52,615 nucleotides of DNA from an uncultured Clostridia bacterium (lineage in GTDB: Bacteria; Bacillota; Clostridia; Christensenellales; UBA1242), in contig CALKLQ010000034.1 in NCBI GenBank assembly GCA_937992055.1, positions 1 to 52,615 of the forward strand, written 5' to 3'. The notes beneath the pieces are model-generated. The model did no database searches. It was not told the DNA's origin and saw nothing but the letters and a program-made list of their open reading frames with translations. This document shows positions 1-8,915 of the stretch, one piece after another. Position numbers and translations under genes: made by a program. Numbering within the stretch: the stretch's first letter is position 1; each line of letters opens with the position of its first letter.

Positions 1-2606
1 TTTACATAATATGTTGCACCGTTATTTACATATATGTATGGGTCAAGATTATAATTCGTATCATAAAATCTTACTATTATTACCATGTTGCGTGTTATCT
101 CTATTACCGGATTTGTTATACTTTGTTCTTGTGATAAATCGCACACGCCATTTGTTGCTTTTATATCATCGGGAGTTACTGCCGTAGTGTGTATAAACCA
201 GTTAGGGGTATATAGCGGATTATACCAATTAACACTATTCATTATTGCAGTTAGGTCTGCTTGAACTGAGCCGGTTAATCCAATAGCAGTGTTAAAAGAC
301 ACGAATTTAATACTTGTTTTTTCACCTTCACTGTTTGTTTGCGTTATATTTAAGCTACATAAAGAGTCGCAGTCATTAAATATAGTGTTTGTATTATTTA
401 AATAAGTAAGTATATACAGGGTTTTATTATAAGGTTCAAAAATCGAATCAAATTCGAAGTACACATCGGAAAGTGGTGTTAAATTTTTAATATATATTGC
501 ACCAGTACAATTAATTATTCCGTCTTCACTAAATCTATTGGTTACATTACTTGCAGAAGTTCCCCATCTAGCCGTGTTGTAATCAATAGTTCCCCGCTGA
601 AGTCTCCAACCGTTAAATATGTTGCTTCCGCTTACTCCAGCAGGAACGGTTATCACTTCATCATATTCTACTGAATTATCCTCGAAATCAGTACCATAGA
701 AAGTTACAACATATGTAATCGGTGTCCAATAAGCATAAATTGTTGTTGAATTTGAGCCCATTGTTGTTGTATTGGTTACCCGTGTTCCACCTGTCGCAGA
801 TGTGTACCAACCTTGTAAGGTATAACCTGTTCTTGTTACTGTAGGTAGTGTTCCATATGTGTTTCCATTGCCAACTGCTTTCCATGGGGTATTGTCAGTT
901 CCTGTCCAACCAGACGTATATTCAATTGCCCCGCCATTTGCATTTGCAGTAAGAATTGTATATTTTAGGGTTATCGTGGAGTTTGAACTACCTGTAGTAA
1001 CTTTTACAATGTTAGAATCAATTATCTCGTAATTTCCAGAATAAATTACCGTATTTACCCTTCCATAAGCAAATGCTTCTGCATCCGCTTGTGAGTCAAA
1101 TACTTTTATGGTTTCACCACTATCTGTTGCTACAACAAGATAAACAGTTGAATTTGCTTTAACACTTAATGTAGAGGTAAAGTTATACTCATCATTAGGG
1201 ACATCACTTATGTAAGTTGCAGTTAATGTTATGTTGTTTGTAGCCCAATTTGCTGTTAACGTAACGCTAGTAGCTCCAGCATTGATTGTAAGAGTATTGT
1301 CTGAAACCGAACCATTTTCAACTGTCCAGTCTATAAAGTTATAGCCCGTTCTTGTTGGAGCAGTCAAAGATTTGGTTTGAGAACTTTCACTATAGGTAAA
1401 TGTTGTTGGATTTGATGTAGGGTTTGTGCCATTGTTCATGATATAAGTGATGTTATATGTATTGGCATTCCATTGTGCAAAGATGGAAGAGTTTTGTGAA
1501 AATTTTGTAGTTGTTGCAACTTGAGTACCGCTTGTTGCAGCAGTATACCAACCTTTCAAGCTATAATTTGCTCTTGTAGCTGTTGGAAGGGTTCCAACAG
1601 CATTATTATCAAAAAGAACTACCTTTGAAGAAGTTGTACCAGTGCCTGTCCATCCTGTAGAAGTTGAAATACTTCCGTTATTTGCATTGGCTGTTATTTT
1701 ATAGCCAAGTTTAATTGTTGATGTGGCATTTGAAGTAGGAATACTTGTTAAAGCTGTTGAAAGAGCTGTAGTCTTGTAATATGATGCTGTTGATTGAGTT
1801 GGCAGAGAAATTGCAACCGCATTAGATTTTGGGGCATCGATAGTATTTAATTTTAAGCAACCATTAAGCATGGATGTAGCATTTGTTCCACTAGCAATAC
1901 TAAATGTGCTTAAATTTAGGTTGGTCAAAGCAGAGCAATTATTAAACATTGAATTCATTGAAGAAACTTTAGATGTGTTAAATGAAGATAAATCTACATC
2001 TGTTAAAGAAGTACATCCATCAAACATATTTGCCATCGAGGTAACTTTTTCTGTATTAAAACTAGACAAATTTAAACTTGGAACACTTGTCAAGTTGGAC
2101 ATCATATTGGACATTGATGTTGTTCTTGTCGTATCTAAATTGGCAAAATCAAAGCTTGTTGCCATGCTAAATCTAAGACTAGAGTTGCTTGCATGAGAAA
2201 AAAGATATGAACTATCTTCCGGCGCATAAATTGGAACTTTAGAATATAAAACAAGGGCATTACCATTTTTGTATGCCATAACGTTATAATATGTAGAGTT
2301 GCTTTCCTCAAAAGGGGTGCTATTAGTAGCGTCATTAGCACCAACTGACACACCGGTAACCCCAGATGGAATATCACTTTCATTACTTGTAAATTTCACC
2401 GAAGTAATGTTTGATGGCGTAATGCCATTACTATTCAAAGTCAACTTCCAATCTTTGTAAAGATAACTTTCTTTTGTTCTTGGAGTATAAGTAACTTCGC
2501 CAGAAAGAGAAACTTTAGGATTAGCTGCTGCATAAACACCTACTCCAAAAGTTACTGACATCAAAATCAATAATAAACCTACAACACCAAATCTTACTCT
2601 TCTCAT
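1..2606 (-). CDS. Large secreted surface protein, BspA-like/DUF285 plus InlB-type repeats (3' end outside window)
   Basis: The reading frame is open from ATG 2606 to the window edge (868 codons, no stop), so the C-terminus is missing. AGGAAAG lies just upstream as ribosome binding site. Residues 1-27 form a signal peptide (MRRVRFG start, hydrophobic core, YAAA). About residues 155-230 carry the tandem motif SSFNTxKVxSMxxMFxxCxxL typical of DUF285/BspA-like leucine-rich repeats. Further on come three InlB B-type (Listeria-Bacteroides) repeats with the hallmark GWYTxAxxGTxV, at about residues 305-375, 385-460 and 545-620. These families are surface-exposed and often mediate adhesion; that role is inferred. 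The protein is Ser/Thr/Asn-rich. A wall anchor, if any, would lie beyond the window. Confidence 0.8.
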   Translation of the reverse strand, partial: MRRVRFGVVGLLLILMSVTFGVGVYAAANPKVSLSGEVTYTPRTKESYLYKDWKLTLNSNGITPSNITSVKFTSNESDIPSGVTGVSVGANDATNSTPFEESNSTYYNVMAYKNGNALVLYSKVPIYAPEDSSYLFSHASNSSLRFSMATSFDFANLDTTRTTSMSNMMSNLTSVPSLNLSSFNTEKVTSMANMFDGCTSLTDVDLSSFNTSKVSSMNSMFNNCSALTNLNLSTFSIASGTNATSMLNGCLKLNTIDAPKSNAVAISLPTQSTASYYKTTALSTALTSIPTSNATSTIKLGYKITANANNGSISTSTGWTGTGTTSSKVVLFDNNAVGTLPTATRANYSLKGWYTAATSGTQVATTTKFSQNSSIFAQWNANTYNITYIMNNGTNPTSNPTTFTYSESSQTKSLTAPTRTGYNFIDWTVENGSVSDNTLTINAGATSVTLTANWATNNITLTATYISDVPNDEYNFTSTLSVKANSTVYLVVATDSGETIKVFDSQADAEAFAYGRVNTVIYSGNYEIIDSNIVKVTTGSSNSTITLKYTILTANANGGAIEYTSGWTGTDNTPWKAVGNGNTYGTLPTVTRTGYTLQGWYTSATGGTRVTNTTTMGSNSTTIYAYWTPITYVVTFYGTDFEDNSVEYDEVITVPAGVSGSNIFNGWRLQRGTIDYNTARWGTSASNVTNRFSEDGIINCTGAIYIKNLTPLSDVYFEFDSIFEPYNKTLYILTYLNNTNTIFNDCDSLCSLNITQTNSEGEKTSIKFVSFNTAIGLTGSVQADLTAIMNSVNWYNPLYTPNWFIHTTAVTPDDIKATNGVCDLSQEQSITNPVIEITRNMVIIVRFYDTNYNLDPYIYVNNGATYYV

Positions 2607-3150
2607 ATAGCTTTCCTTTTTATGTATTCTATTTTTATATTTAAGGAATAATATCTTCAATTATTATCCGCAAAATATTTTTTTTAATAGAAAATACAAA
2701 CAAAATCTGATTATTTTTAAGTTTAAAGTTTAAAAAAAATGTGTTATTATGTCGAAATTTTTAACTTTAATATACAAGAGCAAAACCATGAAGTGAAAGG
2801 AAAAAAAATCATCAACAACTTTAACTTAAAAATCTAGTTAAACACTTTTAGTCAATTTATTTTACAAAGAATACAAAAAAAAGTCAATAATATGTATAAA
2901 TATATCAATTTTTTTTCAAATAAAGCTTATTTTGTACAGATTTGGTTATACAAATGTAAAAAGTATGTACATTTTTAGTAAAACAGCATAAAATTTCTTG
3001 AAATATAAAAAACAAAAAGCTACACCTATAAAGTAACTAATCACATTATCCAAATGCATTTTAATAGTTGTATAAAATGAAGTTTTATAGTAACTATAAC
3101 TGTTTGAATTAAAAAATATTTTCTTAAAAATGTTTTTTACAATTCAATTA
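2607..3150. other. AT-rich intergenic stretch
   Basis: This non-coding gap separates ftsZ from the surface-protein gene. I see no convincing ORF or RNA gene. The part nearest 2606 must hold the surface-protein promoter, but I could not pick a clear -35/-10 pair. The only well-defined structure in the gap is the terminator next to ftsZ, listed separately. Confidence 0.5.
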
Positions 3151-3151
3151 A

Positions 3152-3180
3152 GATAAAAAAAGTGACAAAAAGTCACTTTT
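3152..3180 (-). terminator. Rho-independent terminator downstream of ftsZ
   Basis: A perfect 9-bp stem (AAAAGTGAC/GTCACTTTT) with a 5-nt loop is followed on the minus strand by a run of seven T. It lies about 120 nt past the ftsZ stop and would end the murA-divIB-ftsA-ftsZ transcription unit. Confidence 0.75.
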
Positions 3181-3302
3181 AAATCAAAAATATGTAATGT
3201 GCTTTAATAATTTAAAAGATTAAGCACAATTCAGCATTATAAAGCAATTTTATTTAAAACAATGTTGGTTAGTTCAAGTTGACAAATTCAAAATCTAAAA
3301 TT

Positions 3303-4514
3303 TTAAAGTTTTTTAAGTTTTCTTAAAAATGGAGGAATCTCAGCATCATCTATGTAGATTCTTGAAGACATATTTCCTTCACTATTAAATTTAGGTTCTG
3401 CTTGAGTTATGTTTTGTCTTTGTTCTTGTTGAGCTTGTGGTTGTGAAGCAGGTTCAGCTTTAGGAAATAAGTCTGCAGCAGTCCATTCCCTTTTATTTTC
3501 AAAATTGCTAAAAGCTTCCACGCTCTTTTTGGTTTCTTTTGTTTCTTTATCTTCTAAAAGACCACTTCCAGCAAAGCCAGTAGCAATGATAGTAATTTCA
3601 ACCTCATCATTCATTGCCTCATCAATTCCAGAACCAAAAATTATATTACATTCTGCGTCAACAACGCCTTTAACCAAGTCTGCCGCTTCATAAACCTCAT
3701 CCAAAGGAAGGTCTAATCCACCTTTGACATTTAAAAGTACTCCGGTAGCGCCCTCTATTGTGGTTTCGAGAAGTGGACTTGAAACAGCTTGACGAACAGC
3801 TTCAATAGTTTTATTTTCACCCTTTCCATGACCAATACCCATATGTGCAAGACCACGGTTTTTCATAATAGAACGGACATCAGCAAAGTCAAGATTAATA
3901 AGACTAGGTGTCACAATAAGGTCAGAGATACCTTGAATTCCTTGTCTGAGCACATCATCTGCATATCTGAATGCTTCAACAATAGGAGTTCCTTTAGGCG
4001 CAATTTTAAACAACTTATCATTAGGAATAACAACAAGTGTATCAACATGCTTTCTTAAATTTTCAATGCCTTTTTCTGCGTTTAAAAGTCTTTTTCTACC
4101 TTCAAAATTAAATGGTTTTGTAACAACAGCGATTGTCAAAATTCCCATTTCTTTTGCTATTTGAGCAACAACAGGAGCAGCTCCAGTTCCTGTTCCACCA
4201 CCCATACCAGCAGTGATAAATACAAGGTCAGAATCTTTTAACATTTCAGAAATGCTGGCTTTACTTTCCTCAGCTGCTTTTTGACCAACTTCAGGTTCAG
4301 CTCCAGCACCCAAACCACGAGTAAGTTTTTCACCTATTTGAAGTCTAAGTTCTGCCTTGCTCATTAAAAGTGCTTGCTTATCGGTATTAATTGCAACAAA
4401 TTGAGCGCTTGTAATATTGGCGCTAATCATTCTATTAACAGCGTTGTTTCCGCCCCCTCCAATACCAATAACTTTAATGTTTGCAATTGGATTAATATTG
4501 TTGTTATTATACAT
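3303..4514 (-). CDS. ftsZ: Cell division GTPase FtsZ
   Basis: FtsZ is the tubulin-like GTPase that polymerises into the cytokinetic ring at midcell. The 403-aa protein has the N-terminal GIGGGGNNAVNRM nucleotide-binding loop (residues 17-29), the tubulin signature GGGTGTG (105-111) and the T7-loop segment NLDFADVRS that completes the neighbouring subunit's active site. A Q/E-rich linker leads to the conserved C-terminal peptide (IPPFLRKLKKL), which binds FtsA and other partners. The start follows TTAGGAGAAA. It is the last gene of the cluster, 35 nt downstream of ftsA, and a terminator follows. Length and motifs are normal for the family. Confidence 0.98.
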   Translation of the reverse strand: MYNNNNINPIANIKVIGIGGGGNNAVNRMISANITSAQFVAINTDKQALLMSKAELRLQIGEKLTRGLGAGAEPEVGQKAAEESKASISEMLKDSDLVFITAGMGGGTGTGAAPVVAQIAKEMGILTIAVVTKPFNFEGRKRLLNAEKGIENLRKHVDTLVVIPNDKLFKIAPKGTPIVEAFRYADDVLRQGIQGISDLIVTPSLINLDFADVRSIMKNRGLAHMGIGHGKGENKTIEAVRQAVSSPLLETTIEGATGVLLNVKGGLDLPLDEVYEAADLVKGVVDAECNIIFGSGIDEAMNDEVEITIIATGFAGSGLLEDKETKETKKSVEAFSNFENKREWTAADLFPKAEPASQPQAQQEQRQNITQAEPKFNSEGNMSSRIYIDDAEIPPFLRKLKKL

Positions 4515-4549
4515 AATTTTTTCTCCTAATAATTATTGAATTTATTTTA

Positions 4550-5704
4550 TCATCTTTTAAAAAGTTTTGCAAGAAAACTTTTTTCATTGTCGCATTCTTT
4601 ATCAATTGCAGTTTCCACTAAGGTAACCAAGGCAGAATAGTATGGTTTTGCAAGAATTTGGCTTTCATCGCTAATAATTTCAACCGGTCTTGAGAGTTGT
4701 TTAGAAAGATATTGTCTTGCGCCCTTTAAAAGTGAAACTCCACCACCCGTTAAAAACACAGGGTAAAACTTTGGATAATCAAGTTTTGAAAGTTCAATAC
4801 AAGTGTCAATTCCTTTTGCAATAAGGTCTAATCTAGCACAAACTATTTCATTTGCAAGTGATAGTGGAACCTCTTTAAGTTTTCCCTCATATGCCACATC
4901 AATAGTTTGCTCTTGATCGGGAGAAAGAGATAAAACAAGTTTACGTTTTAAGGCTTCTGCAATAGGATAGTTGATATTCAAACATTCTGCAAGGTCTGTC
5001 ATAACATGTGCTCCACCTAAGGAAAATGAGCCTAAATATAAAAGTGCATCACCACGAATAACAGCAACAGAAGTTGTCAAATAACCACAATCAATCAATA
5101 CTGCCAAATCGGTTCTGGCATTTTGTGGCAAAATTTGAACCTGACTCATAGGAGCGGACAAGTATTCAACGGTTGCCAAACCTAATTTACTCAAACAACT
5201 ATTGATTTTTAAAATAATTTCACTTGGAGAATAATGATAACTTATCTGAGCAAAAAGCTTTTCGCCCTTCTCACCTATTGGAGAGTCAACCTTTTTTCCG
5301 TCTACAGTAAAATAAATTCCGTCTGCGCTAATAAGAGTCATATTAGAAAGATATTTATATTCATTATTTTGGTCTAAAAGAAGATCTACGTCCGCTTGAG
5401 TTATCTTCTTTTTAGTTTCAAAAGAAATTGTGCCTTCTTTAACCAAACAACAAAGAAACTCAGCTGGAAGGCCTATGTACAATTTTGATATATGGGTTTG
5501 AGCGCTTTCTTCTGCTGCTATTATTGCCTTATTAATTGCCGCATAAAAGTCTTCGTCCTCAATAAAATCTCCGTTATAAAATCCGGCATATTCTATTTCA
5601 CTCATTCCAAGAATATTAAAATGTTTCCCACTAGATTTTTGTGCGATAACAAGTCTTAATTTTGATGAACCAATATCTAAAACAGCAACTTCTTTTTTAG
5701 CCAC
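4550..5704 (-). CDS. ftsA: Cell division protein FtsA (actin-like)
   Basis: This 384-aa protein is an actin/Hsp70-fold ATPase that tethers FtsZ to the membrane. It opens with the phosphate-1 motif VLDIGSSKLRLVIA (about residues 8-21), has the second phosphate motif LIDCGYLTTSVAVI near residue 200 and the adenosine motif FLTGGGVSLLKGA near 315. The C-terminus (KSFLAKLFKR) is a short amphipathic, basic helix, as expected for membrane targeting. It is shorter than the B. subtilis protein (about 440 aa). It lies directly upstream of ftsZ. A strong hairpin separates it from divIB, so it may have its own promoter. Confidence 0.9.
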   Translation of the reverse strand: MAKKEVAVLDIGSSKLRLVIAQKSSGKHFNILGMSEIEYAGFYNGDFIEDEDFYAAINKAIIAAEESAQTHISKLYIGLPAEFLCCLVKEGTISFETKKKITQADVDLLLDQNNEYKYLSNMTLISADGIYFTVDGKKVDSPIGEKGEKLFAQISYHYSPSEIILKINSCLSKLGLATVEYLSAPMSQVQILPQNARTDLAVLIDCGYLTTSVAVIRGDALLYLGSFSLGGAHVMTDLAECLNINYPIAEALKRKLVLSLSPDQEQTIDVAYEGKLKEVPLSLANEIVCARLDLIAKGIDTCIELSKLDYPKFYPVFLTGGGVSLLKGARQYLSKQLSRPVEIISDESQILAKPYYSALVTLVETAIDKECDNEKSFLAKLFKR

Positions 5705-5744
5705 AGATTCTCTCCTTATCTTTTTGTAGTAACATTTTCTTAAT

Positions 5745-5799
5745 AAAAAAAATGAATAAATATAATTATTTTTTTATAATTATAAACTTATTCATTTTT
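5745..5799 (-). terminator. Long hairpin with T-run between divIB and ftsA
   Basis: A 12-bp outer stem (AAAAATGAATAA/TTATTCATTTTT) encloses two copies of the palindromic ATAATTAT that can pair with each other. On the minus strand it ends in a T-run. It sits between two genes of the same direction, so it should reduce read-through from divIB into ftsA and ftsZ. It is symmetrical enough to act on both strands. Confidence 0.65.
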
Positions 5800-5817
5800 A
5801 TTGTCAACATTTTTTTA

Positions 5818-6642
5818 TTATAATTTATATGTTAATTTACAAAAAATTTCTCCGGTAGACTTTGTGTAAATTTCCATAAAATGGGTTGAAAGATAGTATG
5901 GAACCACCTCTGTCATTCCAGCAAAATAAATCTGGAGCTTTTGAGTTAAAGTTTTTGATGGTGCGTAAATATTGGCAACAAAATCATTGAAATCAACAAT
6001 CTCTAAATAATCACCTTCTCCCGCTAATACATTTTGAGTATCGCTATATTTTAAAGAGATTTGTTTAAATAAAGATTTTTGTTCCACAACATCATGATTA
6101 CAAAGTAGAAGACTTTGAGCAAAACTTTTTACCAACTCATCATGCTTAATTAATTTTAACACTTCCCCACGTTTTACATCAGGGTCTTGAATTTGAAAAC
6201 CAGAAAGTAAAATAGGATTTTGTCTAGATGAGGCATAGCCTTCTGAGTTTTCCACAATTCTTAAAACTTTAAGTTCACCATCAGTTATAAAATATCTATC
6301 CTCATTTTGAATTGCGAAAATTTCTTCTCTTTCAGCATAATGTATTATCACTTTGTTTGGAAATTTGGTTTCTATATTAATAACTTTTAAATAAGGGAAA
6401 TTCTTTTCGATATTTGCAATTGCATTTTTTTTATTTAAAAACAGCACACAAGAATTTTTCTTTAGATTGCTTGTTTTTTTTACCTCTTCTTGAACCTCAT
6501 GGGTTGAAAGAATATCCGTTGAATTTAATGCATTGAAATCAATTGTTTTTAATCCAAAAAGTGTAAATGCCAAAATAAGTAATATTAAAATTACTCCTAA
6601 AAGCGCTCCACTAATTATAATCAACTTTTTTTTCCTAGACAT
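5818..6642 (-). CDS. divIB: Cell division protein DivIB/FtsQ
   Basis: DivIB/FtsQ is a bitopic membrane protein of the divisome that bridges septal wall synthases. The 274-aa sequence starts with a basic cytoplasmic stretch (MSRKKK) and one transmembrane helix (about residues 7-30). A POTRA-like segment follows (ENFPYLKVINIETKFPNKVIIHYAEREEIFAI), and then an FtsQ-type beta domain. The position between murA and ftsA is the usual wall/division cluster order. Its start overlaps the murA stop by 8 nt, implying translational coupling. Sequence conservation is low, as is normal for this family. Confidence 0.85.
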   Translation of the reverse strand: MSRKKKLIIISGALLGVILILLILAFTLFGLKTIDFNALNSTDILSTHEVQEEVKKTSNLKKNSCVLFLNKKNAIANIEKNFPYLKVINIETKFPNKVIIHYAEREEIFAIQNEDRYFITDGELKVLRIVENSEGYASSRQNPILLSGFQIQDPDVKRGEVLKLIKHDELVKSFAQSLLLCNHDVVEQKSLFKQISLKYSDTQNVLAGEGDYLEIVDFNDFVANIYAPSKTLTQKLQIYFAGMTEVVPYYLSTHFMEIYTKSTGEIFCKLTYKL

Positions 6643-7888
6643 TTATTCGTTTAATGTCAGCACCTAATTTAGAAAGCATTTCAATTTTTTCATATCCTCT
6701 GTCTATATGATGAACCCCGCTTATGACAGTTTGCCCAATCGCACTGAGTCCAGCTAGAACCAAGCATGCTCCACCTCTAAGGTCTGCAGCTTCAACTTCA
6801 CAACCAAAAAGATTTTTCACTCCAGTAATCTTTGCGATTTTTCCATCCACATGAATATTTGCGCCCATTTTAACGAGTTCTGGAATATGTTTAAATCTCG
6901 TTTCGAACAAATTTTCAATAATCATAGATTCGCCATCTGCAACGCTTGCTAGAGCCACCATTTGAGGTTGTAAGTCGGTTGGAAAATCAGGATATGGTTT
7001 GGTTTCAACAAGACCAAAACCCTTTGGCTTTCCGTCTGCCAACACTCTTATTTTATCACCTTGTACCTCTATTTTGCAACATTTATTTTCAATTTTTTTA
7101 ATTAAACTTTCTATATGATTAGCATTAGTATTTTCTAATGTTATGTCCCCACCCACTATTGCGCAAGCTATTATGTATGTTCCAGTTATTATTCTATCTG
7201 GCATAGGAGTATATTCAATTGAAAAGAGATTTTCAACGCCTTCAATTTCTATCAGGTCACTTCCAGCACCACATATTTTTGCACCCATTGCATTTAAAAA
7301 GTTTTGAAGGTCAACAATTTCTGGTTCTCTAGCCGGATTAAATATCCTGGTTCTACCTTTAGTAAGAGTCGCTGCCAACATTATATTTTCAGTTGCCCCA
7401 ACACTAGGAAAATTTAATAAAACATCTGCTCCTCGCATATTCTGACCATCGCAAATCAAATAGCCATCTTGTTCTTCAACTTTAACATTTAAAGCTCTTA
7501 AGCCTTTTATATGTAAATCTATTGGTCTGGAACCTATTGCGCATCCACCAGGATATGCAACTTTGGCCTTTTTAAATCTTCCCAAAATTGAGCCCAAGGT
7601 AAAAATCGAGGAGCGAATAAGTTTTGTCTGCTCCTCAGGAATTTCAAAAGCATTTGCCCCATCACAAGTTAATAACAAATCGTTATTTTCAAGTTTACTC
7701 TTAATTCCTAACGTATTTAGAATATTGCACATAGAAAGGATATCTTCAAACTTAGGGCAATCATGCAATAAAATCTCACCTTTACTAAGAATACTTCCAG
7801 CCAAAATAGGCAGATAAGCATTTTTAGCAGAATTGACTTTTATTTTTCCGCTAAATTTTTTTCCACCATTAACCACTATTTTTTCCAT
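6635..7888 (-). CDS. murA: UDP-N-acetylglucosamine 1-carboxyvinyltransferase MurA
   Basis: MurA transfers enolpyruvate from PEP to UDP-GlcNAc, the first committed step of peptidoglycan synthesis in the cytoplasm. The 417-aa protein has the substrate-binding pair K22-N23 (KVNSAKNAYLPIL) and the catalytic loop PGGCAIGSRPIDLH with Cys116, the residue that fosfomycin alkylates in this family. The Cys form, rather than the natural Asp variant, suggests fosfomycin-sensitive chemistry (inference). GGAGA lies before the ATG, and a TATAAT box is visible about 25 nt upstream. It is the first gene of the murA-divIB-ftsA-ftsZ unit. Confidence 0.97.
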   Translation of the reverse strand: MEKIVVNGGKKFSGKIKVNSAKNAYLPILAGSILSKGEILLHDCPKFEDILSMCNILNTLGIKSKLENNDLLLTCDGANAFEIPEEQTKLIRSSIFTLGSILGRFKKAKVAYPGGCAIGSRPIDLHIKGLRALNVKVEEQDGYLICDGQNMRGADVLLNFPSVGATENIMLAATLTKGRTRIFNPAREPEIVDLQNFLNAMGAKICGAGSDLIEIEGVENLFSIEYTPMPDRIITGTYIIACAIVGGDITLENTNANHIESLIKKIENKCCKIEVQGDKIRVLADGKPKGFGLVETKPYPDFPTDLQPQMVALASVADGESMIIENLFETRFKHIPELVKMGANIHVDGKIAKITGVKNLFGCEVEAADLRGGACLVLAGLSAIGQTVISGVHHIDRGYEKIEMLSKLGADIKRINV

Positions 7889-7911
7889 TGTTTATCTCCA
7901 CATATCAGTAT

Positions 7912-7917
7912 ATTATA
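7912..7917 (-). promoter_or_regulatory. Probable -10 box of the murA promoter
   Basis: A perfect TATAAT on the minus strand lies 23 nt upstream of the murA start. No good -35 hexamer is visible at 17 nt, so the call rests on the -10 match and position. Confidence 0.45.
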
Positions 7918-8219
7918 GCTTGTTAATTTGTGTGTTTTGTTTTTCTAATTGGTGCATAAACAGTCAAAAGGCAAACTCGCCAATATAATGAATTTCAAAT
8001 TTTAACTATGTTTTTATATGCAAAAAATTATAAAAATGATACAAGTCGAAATAGGTTTTGATTATGGAAACTATTAAGAACACTTTTAGATTTAAATTGA
8101 AAATTTAGCATAATAGCTTGTAAAAGACAAATTATTTAATAGTGCAATAACTTTTTATATAACAAATATTATAAAAATTTTTCAAAATTTAGTATTTATC
8201 TTAAAAAAATTTTTAGCTT

Positions 8220-8395
8220 CGTCAAGCTTAGTCTGGCCGCTTCGCGATATTTCCTTCTACATAAAATTTGCGTTGTAAATTTGTTCCAAATTTATTTCTG
8301 ACGAAATTCTTTACCTCGCGGTAAAGCAACGCATTTTGGTACGGGCGGGTCTGCAAAATGCTCCGCGCTTCGCGATATTTCCTTCTACATAAAAA
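8220..8395. repeat. GC-richer intergenic patch with 28-nt direct repeat and hairpins
   Basis: Two identical 28-nt copies, beginning GCTTCGCGATATTTCC, lie at 8239-8266 and 8367-8394. Between them are a perfect 7-bp hairpin (CTTTACC-TCGC-GGTAAAG, 8309-8326) and an 8-bp inverted repeat (GCATTTTG at 8331, CAAAATGC at 8354) enclosing a GC-rich loop. The patch is clearly richer in G+C than its surroundings and has no ORF. It may be a small non-autonomous element or a structured RNA. The rest of the 7889-8390 gap shows nothing recognisable. Confidence 0.6.
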
Positions 8396-8417
8396 AAACG
8401 AAATCAAAACGATTTCG
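8391..8417 (-). terminator. Rho-independent terminator of rplS
   Basis: On the minus strand a 7-bp stem (CGAAATC/GATTTCG) with a 5-nt loop is followed by eight T. It lies about 20 nt past the rplS stop and overlaps the end of the second 28-nt direct repeat. Confidence 0.85.
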
Positions 8418-8438
8418 CTTATGTTTAAAAATTGTTTA

Positions 8439-8786
8439 TTATTTGTTTTCGTCAGATTTGATTTTAGCAGCCTTACCTGTTAAATTTCTAACATAATAAA
8501 GTTTTGCCCTTCTAGGAGATGCCTTTCTAACAACTTCAACTCTGTCAATTAGTGGTGAATGAACTGGGAATGTTCTTTCAACTCCAACACCATAAGAAAT
8601 TCTTCTAACAGTAAAAGTTTCTCTAACGCTTCCGTTTTTCTTAGAAATTACAACACCTTCAAAACCTTGTATTCTCTGTTTATCGCCCTCTTTGATTTTG
8701 TAGTAAACTTTAACGGTGTCGCCAACTTTTACATTAGGAGCATTTTCGCGTTCTTGTTCTTTTTCAATAACATCAACAATATTCAT
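8439..8786 (-). CDS. rplS: 50S ribosomal protein L19
   Basis: L19 is a large-subunit protein at the 30S-50S interface. The 115-aa sequence matches the family end to end: an N-terminal helix (MNIVDVIEKEQ), then VGDTVKVYYKIKEGDKQRIQGFEGVVI and FTVRRISYGVGVERTFPVHSP. The start follows AAAAAGGAGG. In B. subtilis rplS follows trmD directly; here it stands after rbgA and yraN, with its own promoter, a leader that could fold, and a terminator, so it is monocistronic. Confidence 0.97.
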   Translation of the reverse strand: MNIVDVIEKEQERENAPNVKVGDTVKVYYKIKEGDKQRIQGFEGVVISKKNGSVRETFTVRRISYGVGVERTFPVHSPLIDRVEVVRKASPRRAKLYYVRNLTGKAAKIKSDENK

Positions 8787-8850
8787 GACTTTTCCTCCTT
8801 TTTAAACTAAGTGTTCATATATCAAGTACAGCGGAACACCCGAAGTCCAT
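8787..8850 (-). promoter_or_regulatory. Putative structured L19 mRNA leader
   Basis: The 5' untranslated region of rplS (about 60 nt) contains a GC-rich patch in otherwise AT-rich DNA and an inverted pair GTGTTC/GAACAC about 17 nt apart, near the ribosome binding site. Autoregulatory leaders for rplS are known in Firmicutes (the L19 leader families). Assignment here is by position and structure only. Confidence 0.45.
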
Positions 8851-8853
8851 GAT

Positions 8854-8882
8854 ATAATAACATATAGGCGGTCCATTTGCAA
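8854..8882 (-). promoter_or_regulatory. Sigma-A promoter of rplS
   Basis: The -35 TTGCAA (8877-8882) and -10 TATTAT (8854-8859) are exactly 17 nt apart on the minus strand. A TGT just before the -10 makes an extended -10. The start site would lie near 8847, about 60 nt before the ATG. Confidence 0.7.
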
Positions 8883-8915
8883 GTATTTTAATAAATATTT
8901 TTAAAATAAATTTTA

